64,000 nt of DNA from Acetobacter cerevisiae (lineage in GTDB: Bacteria > Pseudomonadota > Alphaproteobacteria > Acetobacterales > Acetobacteraceae), in assembly GCF_001580535.1 (NCBI RefSeq), contig NZ_LHZA01000148.1, positions 1-64,000 of the forward strand, given 5' to 3'. Under the pieces are notes generated by a model, which worked only from the letters and a program-made list of their open reading frames with translations, did no database searches and had not been told where the DNA came from. This document shows positions 44,718 to 54,019 of this stretch, piece by piece. Each line of letters opens with the position of its first letter. Positions within the stretch are counted from its first letter, which is position 1. The position numbers were made by a program, and so were the translations under genes.

Positions 44718-45115
44718 CGGTTCATGACCGCAAAGGTCATGCTCTCATCTTGATTCTGTGCCGCCTGAGCGTTGCCGCGTGCCGTGGCTGCAAGAATAGA
44801 TGAATCCTGCGCCGTTTCCAATGCTTTTAATGCCTGAGAGCGTATGGATTGCGCGTCGAGCAATACCTGCGTTGCCAGCTCAAGCGCGGCCTTGGCTTCA
44901 GTTAGTGCAGCATTCGCCATACTTTGCGCCTGTGCTGCCGAGAGGAGGGCAATATCAGCCTCCTGCGCTGTCCATGCGCTGTCTGTTCCGGGTGCGTAGC
45001 CAGTACGTTCCCAGAGACGACGCAGGAATGCATATCCCTGAGGTGTCAGTGTGCCGTCCTGATTGCAAATCTGTATCGGAAGAGGGCTGTTCAGAACCTT
45101 TGGTGTCGCGCTCAT
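44714..45115 (-). CDS. Coiled-coil virion protein at the tail-needle (gp26) position
   Basis: A 133-aa protein. The N-terminus (SPLPIQICNQDGTLTPQGYA) resembles the start of several phage tail proteins. Residues 55-125 are a long Ala/Gln heptad region typical of a trimeric coiled coil. In P22 the tail needle gp26 lies here, right after gp10. It is shorter than gp26, so the assignment is by position and fold only. Confidence 0.5.
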   Translation of the reverse strand: MSATPKVLNSPLPIQICNQDGTLTPQGYAFLRRLWERTGYAPGTDSAWTAQEADIALLSAAQAQSMANAALTEAKAALELATQVLLDAQSIRSQALKALETAQDSSILAATARGNAQAAQNQDESMTFAVMNR

Positions 45116-47070
45116 GATCGGACGGGCTCCAGATCAATGAACGCACCCATCAGCGCAGTCTTGCCGGGAGCCGTCCATGTCAGGCGATAAACCCGGTCAC
45201 GTGCCAGCCCCAGCCTCCAGATTGACGGCCATGCATTCCCGAACGTGCCAAGCGTGAGTGTCTGGGGCGTGCAAAACGATGCGCCTCGATCATCGGACCA
45301 GTCCACAGAAATTATCTGCCCACCACCATTCTGCATGTCGAGCATGAACTGCCGATGGATGCTACGTGTGCCATCAGTCAGCAGGTGAGGAAACGCGCGC
45401 TGCCGTTTTATGGGGCCGTCATTGTCGGTGAATGTGTCGAGATCGACCTCATAGATCGACCCATTTTCGAAATCACCAGCGAACACTTTTCCATATGCCG
45501 CCGCCCAGCATCCGGCCCGGTGCTGAATCTCATCGCCGTTTGCATCGAGGCTGCACCGTTCGTGCCATAGGCCGATTGACACATCGTAGACCCAAGACGA
45601 CTGGCCCGGTACGGACAGGACATAAAAGACGTGACCCTCCTGCTGGTAAACGCTGGCTACCGCTTTCGTCAGATCAGGCGCATCCTGAAGCGCTCCCTCC
45701 ACCGGAAACGTCGACACCGGAGCGCCTGTGGTCTGCTGGCCCATATACACGCGGGCATTGCCGGCGCGATCGTGCCCCAGCCACATAAGGCCTCCATTGG
45801 GCGTAACGGCCGTGGTTGGAATGCGAGCGATTGTGTAAGGGCTGAGGCAGCCTGTTTCCAACGTCACGCCCTGCACGCGCTGGAACGGGAAATCAGGAGC
45901 GCCACTGTCATACCAGAACTCAATCTGATTACGTCCAAACAGCCAGATATACTGGCCGAGAACTGCAAGCCCCATGATCGTCCCGAGGCTCGTCGCGTCA
46001 CTGGCCACATACAGGCTATCAAACGGCGTCTGGTTCTCATCCGCGAACTGTGCCGGGCTGGTGTACCAATTGGTTGTGTTCGGGTTCACGAACAGAAAAA
46101 ACGCATCCAGAATATCAATCGTTGGCGACCCATAGAAGGCATCGTCAGAAATTTTGGTCAACTCTCCATATGGTGAGGATGATGCTGTTTTCAGCGATAT
46201 TGAAGCTGCGGCCATAATATCTGCCGTGGTCGCCTGCGACAGGGCAAGCGTTGTATATCCGCCGCTATCATTCCAGACTGACAGAATACTCAGAACCGTG
46301 TTTGCTGGTATTTCAGAAGTGATTCCAACTGATAGTGTGATATCGGTATAATCACTGTTGCCAGCGCTTGGTGTCACTGATGCAATAGTAGTCCCGGCAG
46401 GAAGGCTGCCTCCAGATATAACGCACCCGTTTACCGCGCTTATTTTGCTCTGGACGGTTATATGAGCAGACCCTGCCGCCGCATAACCTGACGTTGTGAC
46501 GGACAGAGCCCCAGATGCGCTAATAACGGTTGTACCATCAGCAATGCCGTCGCCTGATAGGGTATAGACGTATCCGGCCTTAACAGCGAACGCGCTCTCG
46601 ACCGTCAGGCTGGTGGCCCCAGCCGGGGCACTACTGTTGACAGTATAGCCGAATGTTGTCGTGCTGGGCTGTGAACTGCCGGGCAGCAGCGGCATAGAGC
46701 AGTACCACCCATTCCCACTGGTGCCGTCGACGATAAACAGGCATGCCCCGTTGTCGCACATGCGAACAGGTAGTTCTCCAGGAGAAATATTGCCTATTTC
46801 GGTGACATCGCCACCGTTGCTGATAACCACAACCTGCGAGCCAGCTACACCAATCAGATCCCCCTGTGTGGTCTGGTACAGGCAGCGCACAACCCCAGAC
46901 AGAGATGCTATCCGCTTCAGTCCAGGTGTCAGGTAATATGCAAACCGGACCGGCTCTCCATCATCTGGCGGGACCGGCTCGGCATACAGGTTGAGACAGC
47001 GTTGCGCGGCTACAGAAACGGCCCGCGCATCATATGAGCCGCCTGACAGGTTTATGCGCTGCAAAGCCAT
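45112..47070 (-). CDS. Packaged-DNA stabilisation/tail hub protein (P22 gp10-like)
   Basis: A 652-aa protein with the gp10-type opening: INLSGGSYDARAVSVAAQRC then NLYAEPVPPDDGEP and YYLTPGLKRI, followed by beta-propeller-like repeats. An insertion of about 150 residues (about 145-290), rich in Thr, Ser and Gly, with repeats such as AVKAGYVYTLSGDGIADGTT, is not in P22 gp10 and may be a surface-exposed domain. It should close the portal after packaging. Confidence 0.75.
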   Translation of the reverse strand: MALQRINLSGGSYDARAVSVAAQRCLNLYAEPVPPDDGEPVRFAYYLTPGLKRIASLSGVVRCLYQTTQGDLIGVAGSQVVVISNGGDVTEIGNISPGELPVRMCDNGACLFIVDGTSGNGWYCSMPLLPGSSQPSTTTFGYTVNSSAPAGATSLTVESAFAVKAGYVYTLSGDGIADGTTVISASGALSVTTSGYAAAGSAHITVQSKISAVNGCVISGGSLPAGTTIASVTPSAGNSDYTDITLSVGITSEIPANTVLSILSVWNDSGGYTTLALSQATTADIMAAASISLKTASSSPYGELTKISDDAFYGSPTIDILDAFFLFVNPNTTNWYTSPAQFADENQTPFDSLYVASDATSLGTIMGLAVLGQYIWLFGRNQIEFWYDSGAPDFPFQRVQGVTLETGCLSPYTIARIPTTAVTPNGGLMWLGHDRAGNARVYMGQQTTGAPVSTFPVEGALQDAPDLTKAVASVYQQEGHVFYVLSVPGQSSWVYDVSIGLWHERCSLDANGDEIQHRAGCWAAAYGKVFAGDFENGSIYEVDLDTFTDNDGPIKRQRAFPHLLTDGTRSIHRQFMLDMQNGGGQIISVDWSDDRGASFCTPQTLTLGTFGNAWPSIWRLGLARDRVYRLTWTAPGKTALMGAFIDLEPVRS

Positions 47071-48494
47071 TACAGCGCCCCAAGCGCCACTTTTTTGAAT
47101 GCCCCGGCGCTCGTACAGACATACAGATAGCTATCGTCGTTCATGATCGTGCCCTTACTGCATGTCGTCGATGCAGTGGGTGTGTATCCCCCTGTCAGCT
47201 GGAGGCCCTTCATCACAGCATAACCATTTTTGTCGACAGAAGAGAGGGTATCTCCATTCGTATCGAATGCGCGGAAAAAGAAGCCGCTGTCAGATGGTGA
47301 CGCCTTTATCGCGACATAGTCGTCAGCATTTTCTGCGGTTGCGCTGAAGGCTATCTTCCCAGCCGTGGAGGCGAGCGTTGTTCCACTGGAAATGATGCCA
47401 GGTGTGGTCACATAACCGTTCGTATCGACGTTAAAAACCTGCGTTCCGCTGCTGTTATACCCCTGATACAGGGAGCCCTGATTATCGCTTTCCGCAAACG
47501 CCATGAACGCTTTGAGAGAATTACGCACGGATACGCCAGCCCCCCAGTTTAGCGATCCGGTTCCGCTATAGGTCCCATGCTGGATATCAAGCGCAACGGA
47601 ATTGAACGCGTTCCCCGCAATCCCGCCGCCTGTAACGAAAATCCCGCGTGAGATGCCCCCATCTGCCACGGCACCATTGACGTTCACGTCGATCTCGTAA
47701 GCGGTACCCGAGTTCGTATCGAGATTCAGAACGTCATTGTCGACCTCGGTATTGATCTGCGTTCCCGACGCGCCTCCAGACCCTGTATCCGCGCCACGAT
47801 AGACGCACGCAATCCAGTGCCGGGTTGGCGTCTGGTCGTTGCCGTTGGGACGATTTGGGCGGCACTCGATGGAAAGCGCCTGATTAGTCACTTTGTTTTT
47901 TTGCGGCAGGGCGGCCGGGTCAAACTCCATCTTCAGGTTGGTGGTCACGTTCCATGGGTTTGTGTAGGTGGAATTGAATGCACCCCCACCGGTCTCTGGC
48001 GCGCCGATGCCTGTTCCTGAAAACCTGCTGCCATTGAGGAATGAAATTCCAAGGTTCCAGTTGAGCAACTGTCCGCTGCTGTTGATCAGATTGGAGGATC
48101 CGGTCAGGGTACCGACATTATAACCCGACTGACTGAATGGAATATTGATGATTGGCACCCCGGAAGAGGAATAAGCTGCCAGCAGGCTGGTCGCGCTATC
48201 TGCTGCCCCCGGAGCAGCCCCGAAATCGAGGGGGTTGGCAATATCAAGGAAGTGGTTGGACAGCGTTCGGGTGGCCGTGCCCACATTGCCGACCGTCTGC
48301 TTGCCGTCCAGCGTGCCACCATCGATGTTTGGCGCATTCAGCGTCCCGTTATTCACGTCTGTTTTGGTCGAAAGGGCTGCGCGCATACCCTGAGGTCCAT
48401 CAAGGGGCACCGGACGCGCCAGCATGGGTATTGCTTGTGCCATGGCAGCCGAGGGGGCCGCCGCAACCAGCAGTGCTATAAAAAACTTCCTCAT
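47070..48494 (-). CDS. Tailspike-like protein with an N-terminal Sec signal peptide
   Basis: A 474-aa protein. Residues 1-20 look like a Sec signal (MRKFFIALLVAAAPSAAMAQ). A linker follows, then IANPLDFGAAPGAADSATSL, which resembles the head of beta-helix tailspikes. Then come Gly/Ser/Asn-rich strands and a C-terminal beta-rich tip (TTCSKGTIMNDDSYLYVCTS). The ATG at 48494 overlaps the gp4-like stop as ATGA; the open frame extends 63 codons upstream over that gene. A spike normally needs no export, so the signal is odd. Confidence 0.65.
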   Translation of the reverse strand: MRKFFIALLVAAAPSAAMAQAIPMLARPVPLDGPQGMRAALSTKTDVNNGTLNAPNIDGGTLDGKQTVGNVGTATRTLSNHFLDIANPLDFGAAPGAADSATSLLAAYSSSGVPIINIPFSQSGYNVGTLTGSSNLINSSGQLLNWNLGISFLNGSRFSGTGIGAPETGGGAFNSTYTNPWNVTTNLKMEFDPAALPQKNKVTNQALSIECRPNRPNGNDQTPTRHWIACVYRGADTGSGGASGTQINTEVDNDVLNLDTNSGTAYEIDVNVNGAVADGGISRGIFVTGGGIAGNAFNSVALDIQHGTYSGTGSLNWGAGVSVRNSLKAFMAFAESDNQGSLYQGYNSSGTQVFNVDTNGYVTTPGIISSGTTLASTAGKIAFSATAENADDYVAIKASPSDSGFFFRAFDTNGDTLSSVDKNGYAVMKGLQLTGGYTPTASTTCSKGTIMNDDSYLYVCTSAGAFKKVALGAL

Positions 48495-49330
48495 AGTCTT
48501 TGTATCTCCAATCCGGGCCACCAGAAGCCGCCATTGCTTGGCGTCAGGGCTGCTGGCATCCCTAGCGTCGGTATCTGTGTGTTTGCGGTGCGGATCGTAT
48601 TCATCGCGGATTTGGCGCACGCCACAACCGTGGGAGAGGCTTCCTGCCCGTAAGAGGGGGCCATACGTGCCGCCAAGCACCACATGAGTGCGTCCCAGTA
48701 TTCTGGTGGCAGGTTGATGATGCTGTCAGGCGCGAGATTGGTCAGAAGAGGCTGCTTCACCAGAATGTGCAATTCCCACATCTCTGCTGGCGGTATGGGC
48801 CAAGGCATGAAGCGGCCATATGGGTACGCCGGGTCGTAATAGGCATAGATGGGCCATGCCCTGAGCCCCTTCAGCCCAATCCCGGAATAATCCTCGTAGG
48901 ACTGGATGATAGTCAGCGGGAAATCGATCGGATTTTGCCCGTTCTCCAAGCCGTTGCTCCCCAACAGGAAATCGCGGTTGAAGTCACCATCATCGAAGTC
49001 CCCCGCGGTCGATGGCGTGCCTCCATTGAGCAAAATCCGGGCATAGGCAGACTCAATCTTGTCGGTTCGTACAGGCATATCAAATGCCTGGCCGGGTCCC
49101 ACATTGTAGTGGGAAGCGCCCGTGCTGGTGCAGAACAGATCAATCAGATTGGGAACAATCCAGCGACGTCGCTGCCATTGGGCGAGCATCATATTGAGAT
49201 GCATGATGCCATCTGCTGTGTCCGGACCGCTGGCAGTTGTGCCCATAGCGCCAACACCAATCTGACGCAGGGCCATGCCGACTAGGTCAGAGACCAGATA
49301 GCCTGTCGTTTTGTCAGGTGTTCCGTCCAT
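48491..49330 (-). CDS. Head completion/tail accessory factor (P22 gp4-like)
   Basis: A 279-aa protein. The N-terminal helices (LVGMALRQIGVGAMGTTAS then ADGIMHLNMMLAQWQRRRWI) match the gp4-type adaptor that binds the portal. It is longer than P22 gp4 (166 aa), with extra aromatic-rich sequence (YYDPAYPYGRFMPWPIPPAE) common in podovirus homologues of other hosts. It overlaps the small gene after the coat gene by 17 bp. Confidence 0.72.
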   Translation of the reverse strand: MDGTPDKTTGYLVSDLVGMALRQIGVGAMGTTASGPDTADGIMHLNMMLAQWQRRRWIVPNLIDLFCTSTGASHYNVGPGQAFDMPVRTDKIESAYARILLNGGTPSTAGDFDDGDFNRDFLLGSNGLENGQNPIDFPLTIIQSYEDYSGIGLKGLRAWPIYAYYDPAYPYGRFMPWPIPPAEMWELHILVKQPLLTNLAPDSIINLPPEYWDALMWCLAARMAPSYGQEASPTVVACAKSAMNTIRTANTQIPTLGMPAALTPSNGGFWWPGLEIQRL

Positions 49331-49499
49331 TTGGAGGGCGTCCCTTCCGCCGCATTACCTGCTGTTGTGGCGCGTTCCGGCGCTCAGGCACAGGACGGCC
49401 CATCATGCGGGCTCTCACCCGCGCTTCTTCCTCTGCGTCCCGAACAGTCACGGTCTCGTAACCGTTCGGGTGGTGCAGGCATTTTGGATACGGACGCAT
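49314..49499 (-). CDS. Small phage protein after the coat gene
   Basis: A 61-aa basic protein (MRPYPKCLHHPNGYETVTV then RDAEEEARVRARMMG, with an Arg/Pro/Gln-rich tail). The YHPNG...TV..EEEA pattern recurs in short proteins next to phage coat genes. Its ATG overlaps the coat stop (ATGA), and it overlaps the gp4-like start. Function unknown. Confidence 0.6.
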   Translation of the reverse strand: MRPYPKCLHHPNGYETVTVRDAEEEARVRARMMGRPVPERRNAPQQQVMRRKGRPPNGRNT

Positions 49500-50791
49500 C
49501 AGCCCGCTTCGATGATATCCGGCACAATGCAGATCCATTCAGGGCGCAGTACGCCAATACCGAACAGCACATCAAGGCGGGTTCCAAGCGTGTCGTCGGT
49601 GCCATTGTAGTAGGTCAACGTACGCATAGAGATGCCGTCGAGGTTTGCCATACCGCAATCCACGACGCCCTTATTGACCTCCATCAGGTCAACAGTCACC
49701 ATCGTCATGGCCTTCTTGTTGAACAGCAGGTTGCGGCGGATGGTTTCGCCCTGCTTGCCGACAAGATTGATGACAGCATCAGCCTGCGGGGCTTTGTCCA
49801 CCGTCTGATACTGTGCCTGAGAGCCATCAGTAGCCGGGCCAACCAGAGCGGGCGACACCACAACAGACGTGGCACCAGAAGCAGCGGGCTGCGTCACCAC
49901 AAACTGCATGGGAACGCCGTAAGACTGCTTGGTCACACGGTTCACCTGATTGACGCCAGCAATGGTGATCACATCACCAACATTCAGGCCGCCATTCAGC
50001 GCAGAACAGCCAATGACCGAATTCTGCGGGTATGCTGTCGGGCTGATTTGCCCAGGGATGGCGTTGCCGGTGTTGGTAATGTTGGTCACGCTGCCGGTAG
50101 CGGTCGCCTTGCCGTCGTAAGAACCCGTGGTGGTAACAAGACACGTCTGGTCGCTGATCCACTCTTTGACGCCCAGAAGCGGGGCCTGCATGGATCCGGT
50201 CGTGGTCTGGTCGCCAATCTTGGCCTGCGGATTGAACAGACCCATCAGCCCAGACACCGTATTGGCATCCGTGTCAGGGTCCAGAACGGCAAAGCGGTCC
50301 ATGGTCGGCGCATGCTGCTTGGTCAGCTTCGCCTTAGCCTTCAGCCATGTGTCAGAGGACGGAGCAATGGTGTTGCCCTTCTCGTCCGTATTGCGCACCA
50401 TGTTGGCTGCACCCAGCGCAAGCTGCATGGCAATATTGGCAACAGTGCCGGTCAGGTTGTTGACTGACGGCTCGATGTAGCGCCCGCTGAAATCATCGAT
50501 ATTCAGGGTGCGTTCCTGCGTATCAAACGCGAGAGAGACATGCTTGCGGTAAGCAATCGTCAGCGGGATGGAACGCTCGGTGATGGACTGCGGACTGACA
50601 ACCGCGCCATCGCCTACAACCGGGTCGTTCGGCAAGCGGACGTTGACGGACGCGCCAATCTTCGCCCCAGACTTGCCGAAATAGCTGTCATAGGAACGAT
50701 CAACGTTCTTGATGAAGCCGTTGGTGTCACGAAACAGCGGCAGGGCGCGTTTGGTGATGATCATGTCGTTAATAAGCTGATTAGTAGCCAC
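49499..50791 (-). CDS. Major capsid protein, P22 coat-like
   Basis: The main shell protein. At 430 aa it equals P22 coat in length. The N-terminal arm and P-domain (DRSYDSYFGKSGAKIGASVN, VGDGAVVSPQSITERSIPLT) and the segment GDVITIAGVNQVNRVTKQSY in the inserted domain fit the P22 coat family with an HK97 fold. It follows the scaffold gene by about 145 bp containing two hairpins. Gene order supports the call. Confidence 0.82.
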   Translation of the reverse strand: MATNQLINDMIITKRALPLFRDTNGFIKNVDRSYDSYFGKSGAKIGASVNVRLPNDPVVGDGAVVSPQSITERSIPLTIAYRKHVSLAFDTQERTLNIDDFSGRYIEPSVNNLTGTVANIAMQLALGAANMVRNTDEKGNTIAPSSDTWLKAKAKLTKQHAPTMDRFAVLDPDTDANTVSGLMGLFNPQAKIGDQTTTGSMQAPLLGVKEWISDQTCLVTTTGSYDGKATATGSVTNITNTGNAIPGQISPTAYPQNSVIGCSALNGGLNVGDVITIAGVNQVNRVTKQSYGVPMQFVVTQPAASGATSVVVSPALVGPATDGSQAQYQTVDKAPQADAVINLVGKQGETIRRNLLFNKKAMTMVTVDLMEVNKGVVDCGMANLDGISMRTLTYYNGTDDTLGTRLDVLFGIGVLRPEWICIVPDIIEAG

Positions 50792-50895
50792 GGGTTTCGG
50801 CTCACAATATACAGTGACGCTTTTGCGCCTATCGTGCCGCTCTCGCCAAAGGCAGAACGTGTGCCGGTTACGAGCACCGGAAACAGCCGAGTTAG

Positions 50896-50929
50896 CGCCC
50901 TCGTGGCGTTTGCGGGGTTACTGCCCCGC
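50896..50929 (-). other. Hairpin pair between scaffold and coat genes
   Basis: CGCC/GGCG at 50896-50908 and GCGGGG/CCCCGC at 50912-50929 form two adjacent stems. There is no T-run on the minus strand, so they may protect or process the coat mRNA and help make more coat than scaffold. Confidence 0.4.
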
Positions 50930-50934
50930 GCAGG

Positions 50935-51759
50935 TTAGGACCGAACGCCCGCTTTCCACAAACGGTCAAATTCAGCGGCGGAAATGTTGGGGTCATAAAT
51001 AGACCGCTTCCCACCTGATGCCGCCCCAGTTGGCGCTTTTACCGGCGGCGGGGCTTTTGAAACCTGAGGTGCTACAGGCTGGGTTTCCTGCTGTACCTGT
51101 TCTGGTTTGGCCAGTGTTCCCGCGAACCGTTCCAGCAAAGCAAATTGACGGCGCTCGGGAGCGTCGAAAATTTCACTCGCCTTATCTGGGTCGTGAGCCA
51201 GAGCGTAGTACACTGCGCCAGCATTTGGCAACTCTGAAATATCAGAAAGCAGTTGGCGATGGGATGCATTTTTGAAATCTAACCCAGCTTGCTCGCTAAG
51301 GAGTTGCGTCAATGTACTGGGGTTGGCCGTTGGGTCTGCCTGTTGCACGGCACTCGCAATGGCATTGCACCGATCATTGAACGACCGTGCCTCAGTTTCC
51401 CGCTGTGCTTTCTGCTCGTATTCGCGCTGCACCTGTTCGCGTATCTGGTCGGCCGTCAATTCCGGGGCTGGTTCTTCTTCGCCTCGGGACGCTTTCAGGG
51501 CGCGGGCATATTGCGCGGCTTCTTCCTGCGCTGCTTGTGCGCGTCGCTCAGCCTCACGACGCTCATACGTGATCTTATCAATCTTGCGCTGCATCCATGC
51601 GGGCACAGGCTTTTTATCATCCGTCTGTGCAGCAGGCTGGCTAGGCTCAGCGCCTTCCGGCTGGGAACCCTGCTCTACTCCCTCAGATGCGCTTTGAGTG
51701 ATATCGTTATTGATATCAGGTGCGGTATCTACGGCTGGGGCTTCGATTGTTTCGCTCAT
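50935..51759 (-). CDS. Scaffolding protein
   Basis: A 274-aa acidic, mostly helical protein with Glu/Gln/Ala-rich coiled coils (AERRAQAAQEEAAQYARALK; LTADQIREQVQREYEQKAQ), a Pro-rich linker and a basic/hydrophobic C-terminal helix (ISAAEFDRLWKAGVRS) that could bind coat. Its place between portal and coat is that of P22 gp8. It overlaps the portal gene by 4 bp. Confidence 0.8.
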   Translation of the reverse strand: MSETIEAPAVDTAPDINNDITQSASEGVEQGSQPEGAEPSQPAAQTDDKKPVPAWMQRKIDKITYERREAERRAQAAQEEAAQYARALKASRGEEEPAPELTADQIREQVQREYEQKAQRETEARSFNDRCNAIASAVQQADPTANPSTLTQLLSEQAGLDFKNASHRQLLSDISELPNAGAVYYALAHDPDKASEIFDAPERRQFALLERFAGTLAKPEQVQQETQPVAPQVSKAPPPVKAPTGAASGGKRSIYDPNISAAEFDRLWKAGVRS

Positions 51760-53963
51760 ACGTCAACAGCTCCTATCACTGGGTTAGCGGCATGGATTTC
51801 TCCGCCCGGCGGGTTTGAGGAAGACAGGCGCGGCAGATTTCCGGGGGGGCCGTCCTGCATGGCTGGCATAGGCCCAACTTCCTGCTGCCTTCCCCCTTGC
51901 AACGCCTCAGCCACAAGCTGGTGGACCAACACGCGCAACGCATCAGGATCAGTCGAGCCAATGGCCGCCATTCGGTCGGTCTCAGCCTTATACCGGGCAG
52001 TATCTTCCGCCATCGCATCTTTGACTTGCGTATGTTGCTGCGCGTCGGCCTTAATCTGGGTATCAGCCTGCTTGTCTTTAAGCTGCCGCTGCAACTGACC
52101 TATCTGCCCCTGCAACTGCTGGATCATCTGTTGAGCCTGCCCTAGGCGCGGATCATCAGACGCGGGCTTGAGGCGGTCGGCAATCTCATCGGCAAGTGGG
52201 AAATCAGCACTCAGGAATACGAGGTCGCCAATCTGCCCCATCAACTGTGGGTCTGCCTGCACAATCTGCGTCAGGGCGTTGAACGCATCCTGTCTCCGCG
52301 TTGCGAAAGCTGGGCCCACATCCGCTTCAACATCATACCGGCCAATCGTGGGATTGATGGCCAGAATTGCCCCCTCAATCTGCCGTTGCTTAGCTAGTGA
52401 CATGCCCTGCGGTGGTTGCTGCGGCTGCCCATCAGGCCCCGGAGGCAGCGCGACTGTGGCAGACTGCTGCAAATTCGGGTCAACGACTACGCCGGTCTGC
52501 GTACCGTCCATCCCGAGCGACTGAACGGCCCGTTGCGTGTCGTAGACTTTCGGAATGGCGCTGATGAGCAAGCGCCCAATGTAGCGCAGCGCCATGCCCT
52601 GATTGTCTGTGTAGTGGTAATTGGCTGTATCAGACTGGCGCTGCCGCTGCTGAATGGCCACACCTGACTTCTCGTTGCCCGGTGCGCCCATCTCGGCCTG
52701 ATACTGGCCGGTAACCATCTGCATCCACTGGTCGGCGGACTGCATGCCCTGCAAATGCCCTGTCGAGCCAGACGGCGGATCAATGCGCGTGGGAACGGGC
52801 AGAGTCGCGGCGGTATCATGATCAACCGCATTATATGGCAGATACGCAGCATTGCTGGTGTTCGCAGCAGCCCACTGCTGTTCGTACCCCTCAATGGCTT
52901 CGGCACAGGCCAGCCACGGTGCTTTGGTCTGGAGCGCAACGCTCTCCACAAAGGCGCTGGCCGTATAGTTGAACATGCGCTGCGGGTCGATCAGGAACCG
53001 AACAAGCCCAGCATAGTCCGCATCATTGCCGTCTGTTGCGCATGTCTCAATCCCCACAAACGGGACCAGCGGGATCAGGGAAAAGACTGTGTCGCCCTGC
53101 GCAATGACAGCGTTGCCAGCAATGATGATCTTCTCAACCGCATGAGAGGTCACAGGCCGTGACGGGGCTTTCATGCCACGGAAAAGCTCCACCATCTCCT
53201 CTGGCATCTCGCTCTGCCGCATCGGACCGTCTGGCGTCATCCAGAGCGTGTCTTTCTTTTCGCTACGCCGGTAATAGGTCGCCACCCTGACGGTGTTCTC
53301 GCTCACCCACCCGCTATTGGACTCAATGCCAGATAACGGGTCACGAGAGATATCATCGTGTCCTGGGTATTGCCGGTCAAACTCGGCGCGATCCATCTCC
53401 TCAACAATCATTGCCCAGTTTTGATCCGAGTGATCTGGTTCGCGGGCGGCTGGGTCGAAATAGACATTCAGTGGATTGGGAACGGATTTTATGAAAAAAT
53501 CCTGATCAAACGTATCAGCGTCCGGCACGTAGTCCGTGACGACATGAACCCAGCCAAGGCCTGAGCGTACTTGCCCCTGAATGGCGCAGGCATACGCGTT
53601 CTGCTGGGCGTTGGACTGATACTCGATGTGCCGCACAATGCCTTCCAGCGCATCTGCCGCCTCTGACATCGCGCCAAAACCGGTCGCATTGACCTTGACC
53701 CCCATCTGAGACTGCCGGGCTTCATTCTCAACCTGAAAGACATGCTGGGCAGTTTTGTTGATCGTCAGGCATGGACGAGGCGATCCACCGAATGTTCCAG
53801 AACGCGCTTGATAAACAGCATCATCCCACTGCGCATGATTGTAAGCATCGGCATGGAAGAAGCGTAGGTCATCACGTGCCCGACTGCGCCACTGGCTCGT
53901 ATGCGCCTGCGACTCATCGTAACGTTTCTGAACTTCAGCAATCAGATCAGCATTTTCGACCAT
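51756..53963 (-). CDS. Portal protein, P22 gp1-like
   Basis: Forms the dodecameric DNA entry ring. The 735-aa length is close to P22 portal (725). Typical parts are the N-terminal SQWRSRARDDLRFFHADAYN, PCLTINKTAQHVFQVENEAR, DPAAREPDHSDQNWAMIVEE and the long helical C-terminus (QMIQQLQGQIGQLQRQLKDK), which would make the barrel. It follows the large terminase by 56 bp. Confidence 0.87.
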   Translation of the reverse strand: MVENADLIAEVQKRYDESQAHTSQWRSRARDDLRFFHADAYNHAQWDDAVYQARSGTFGGSPRPCLTINKTAQHVFQVENEARQSQMGVKVNATGFGAMSEAADALEGIVRHIEYQSNAQQNAYACAIQGQVRSGLGWVHVVTDYVPDADTFDQDFFIKSVPNPLNVYFDPAAREPDHSDQNWAMIVEEMDRAEFDRQYPGHDDISRDPLSGIESNSGWVSENTVRVATYYRRSEKKDTLWMTPDGPMRQSEMPEEMVELFRGMKAPSRPVTSHAVEKIIIAGNAVIAQGDTVFSLIPLVPFVGIETCATDGNDADYAGLVRFLIDPQRMFNYTASAFVESVALQTKAPWLACAEAIEGYEQQWAAANTSNAAYLPYNAVDHDTAATLPVPTRIDPPSGSTGHLQGMQSADQWMQMVTGQYQAEMGAPGNEKSGVAIQQRQRQSDTANYHYTDNQGMALRYIGRLLISAIPKVYDTQRAVQSLGMDGTQTGVVVDPNLQQSATVALPPGPDGQPQQPPQGMSLAKQRQIEGAILAINPTIGRYDVEADVGPAFATRRQDAFNALTQIVQADPQLMGQIGDLVFLSADFPLADEIADRLKPASDDPRLGQAQQMIQQLQGQIGQLQRQLKDKQADTQIKADAQQHTQVKDAMAEDTARYKAETDRMAAIGSTDPDALRVLVHQLVAEALQGGRQQEVGPMPAMQDGPPGNLPRLSSSNPPGGEIHAANPVIGAVDV

Positions 53964-54019
53964 AATTCATGTAGTACCACAGCATATGGGAATCTGTACA
54001 GTAAATTAGGAAGAAATTC

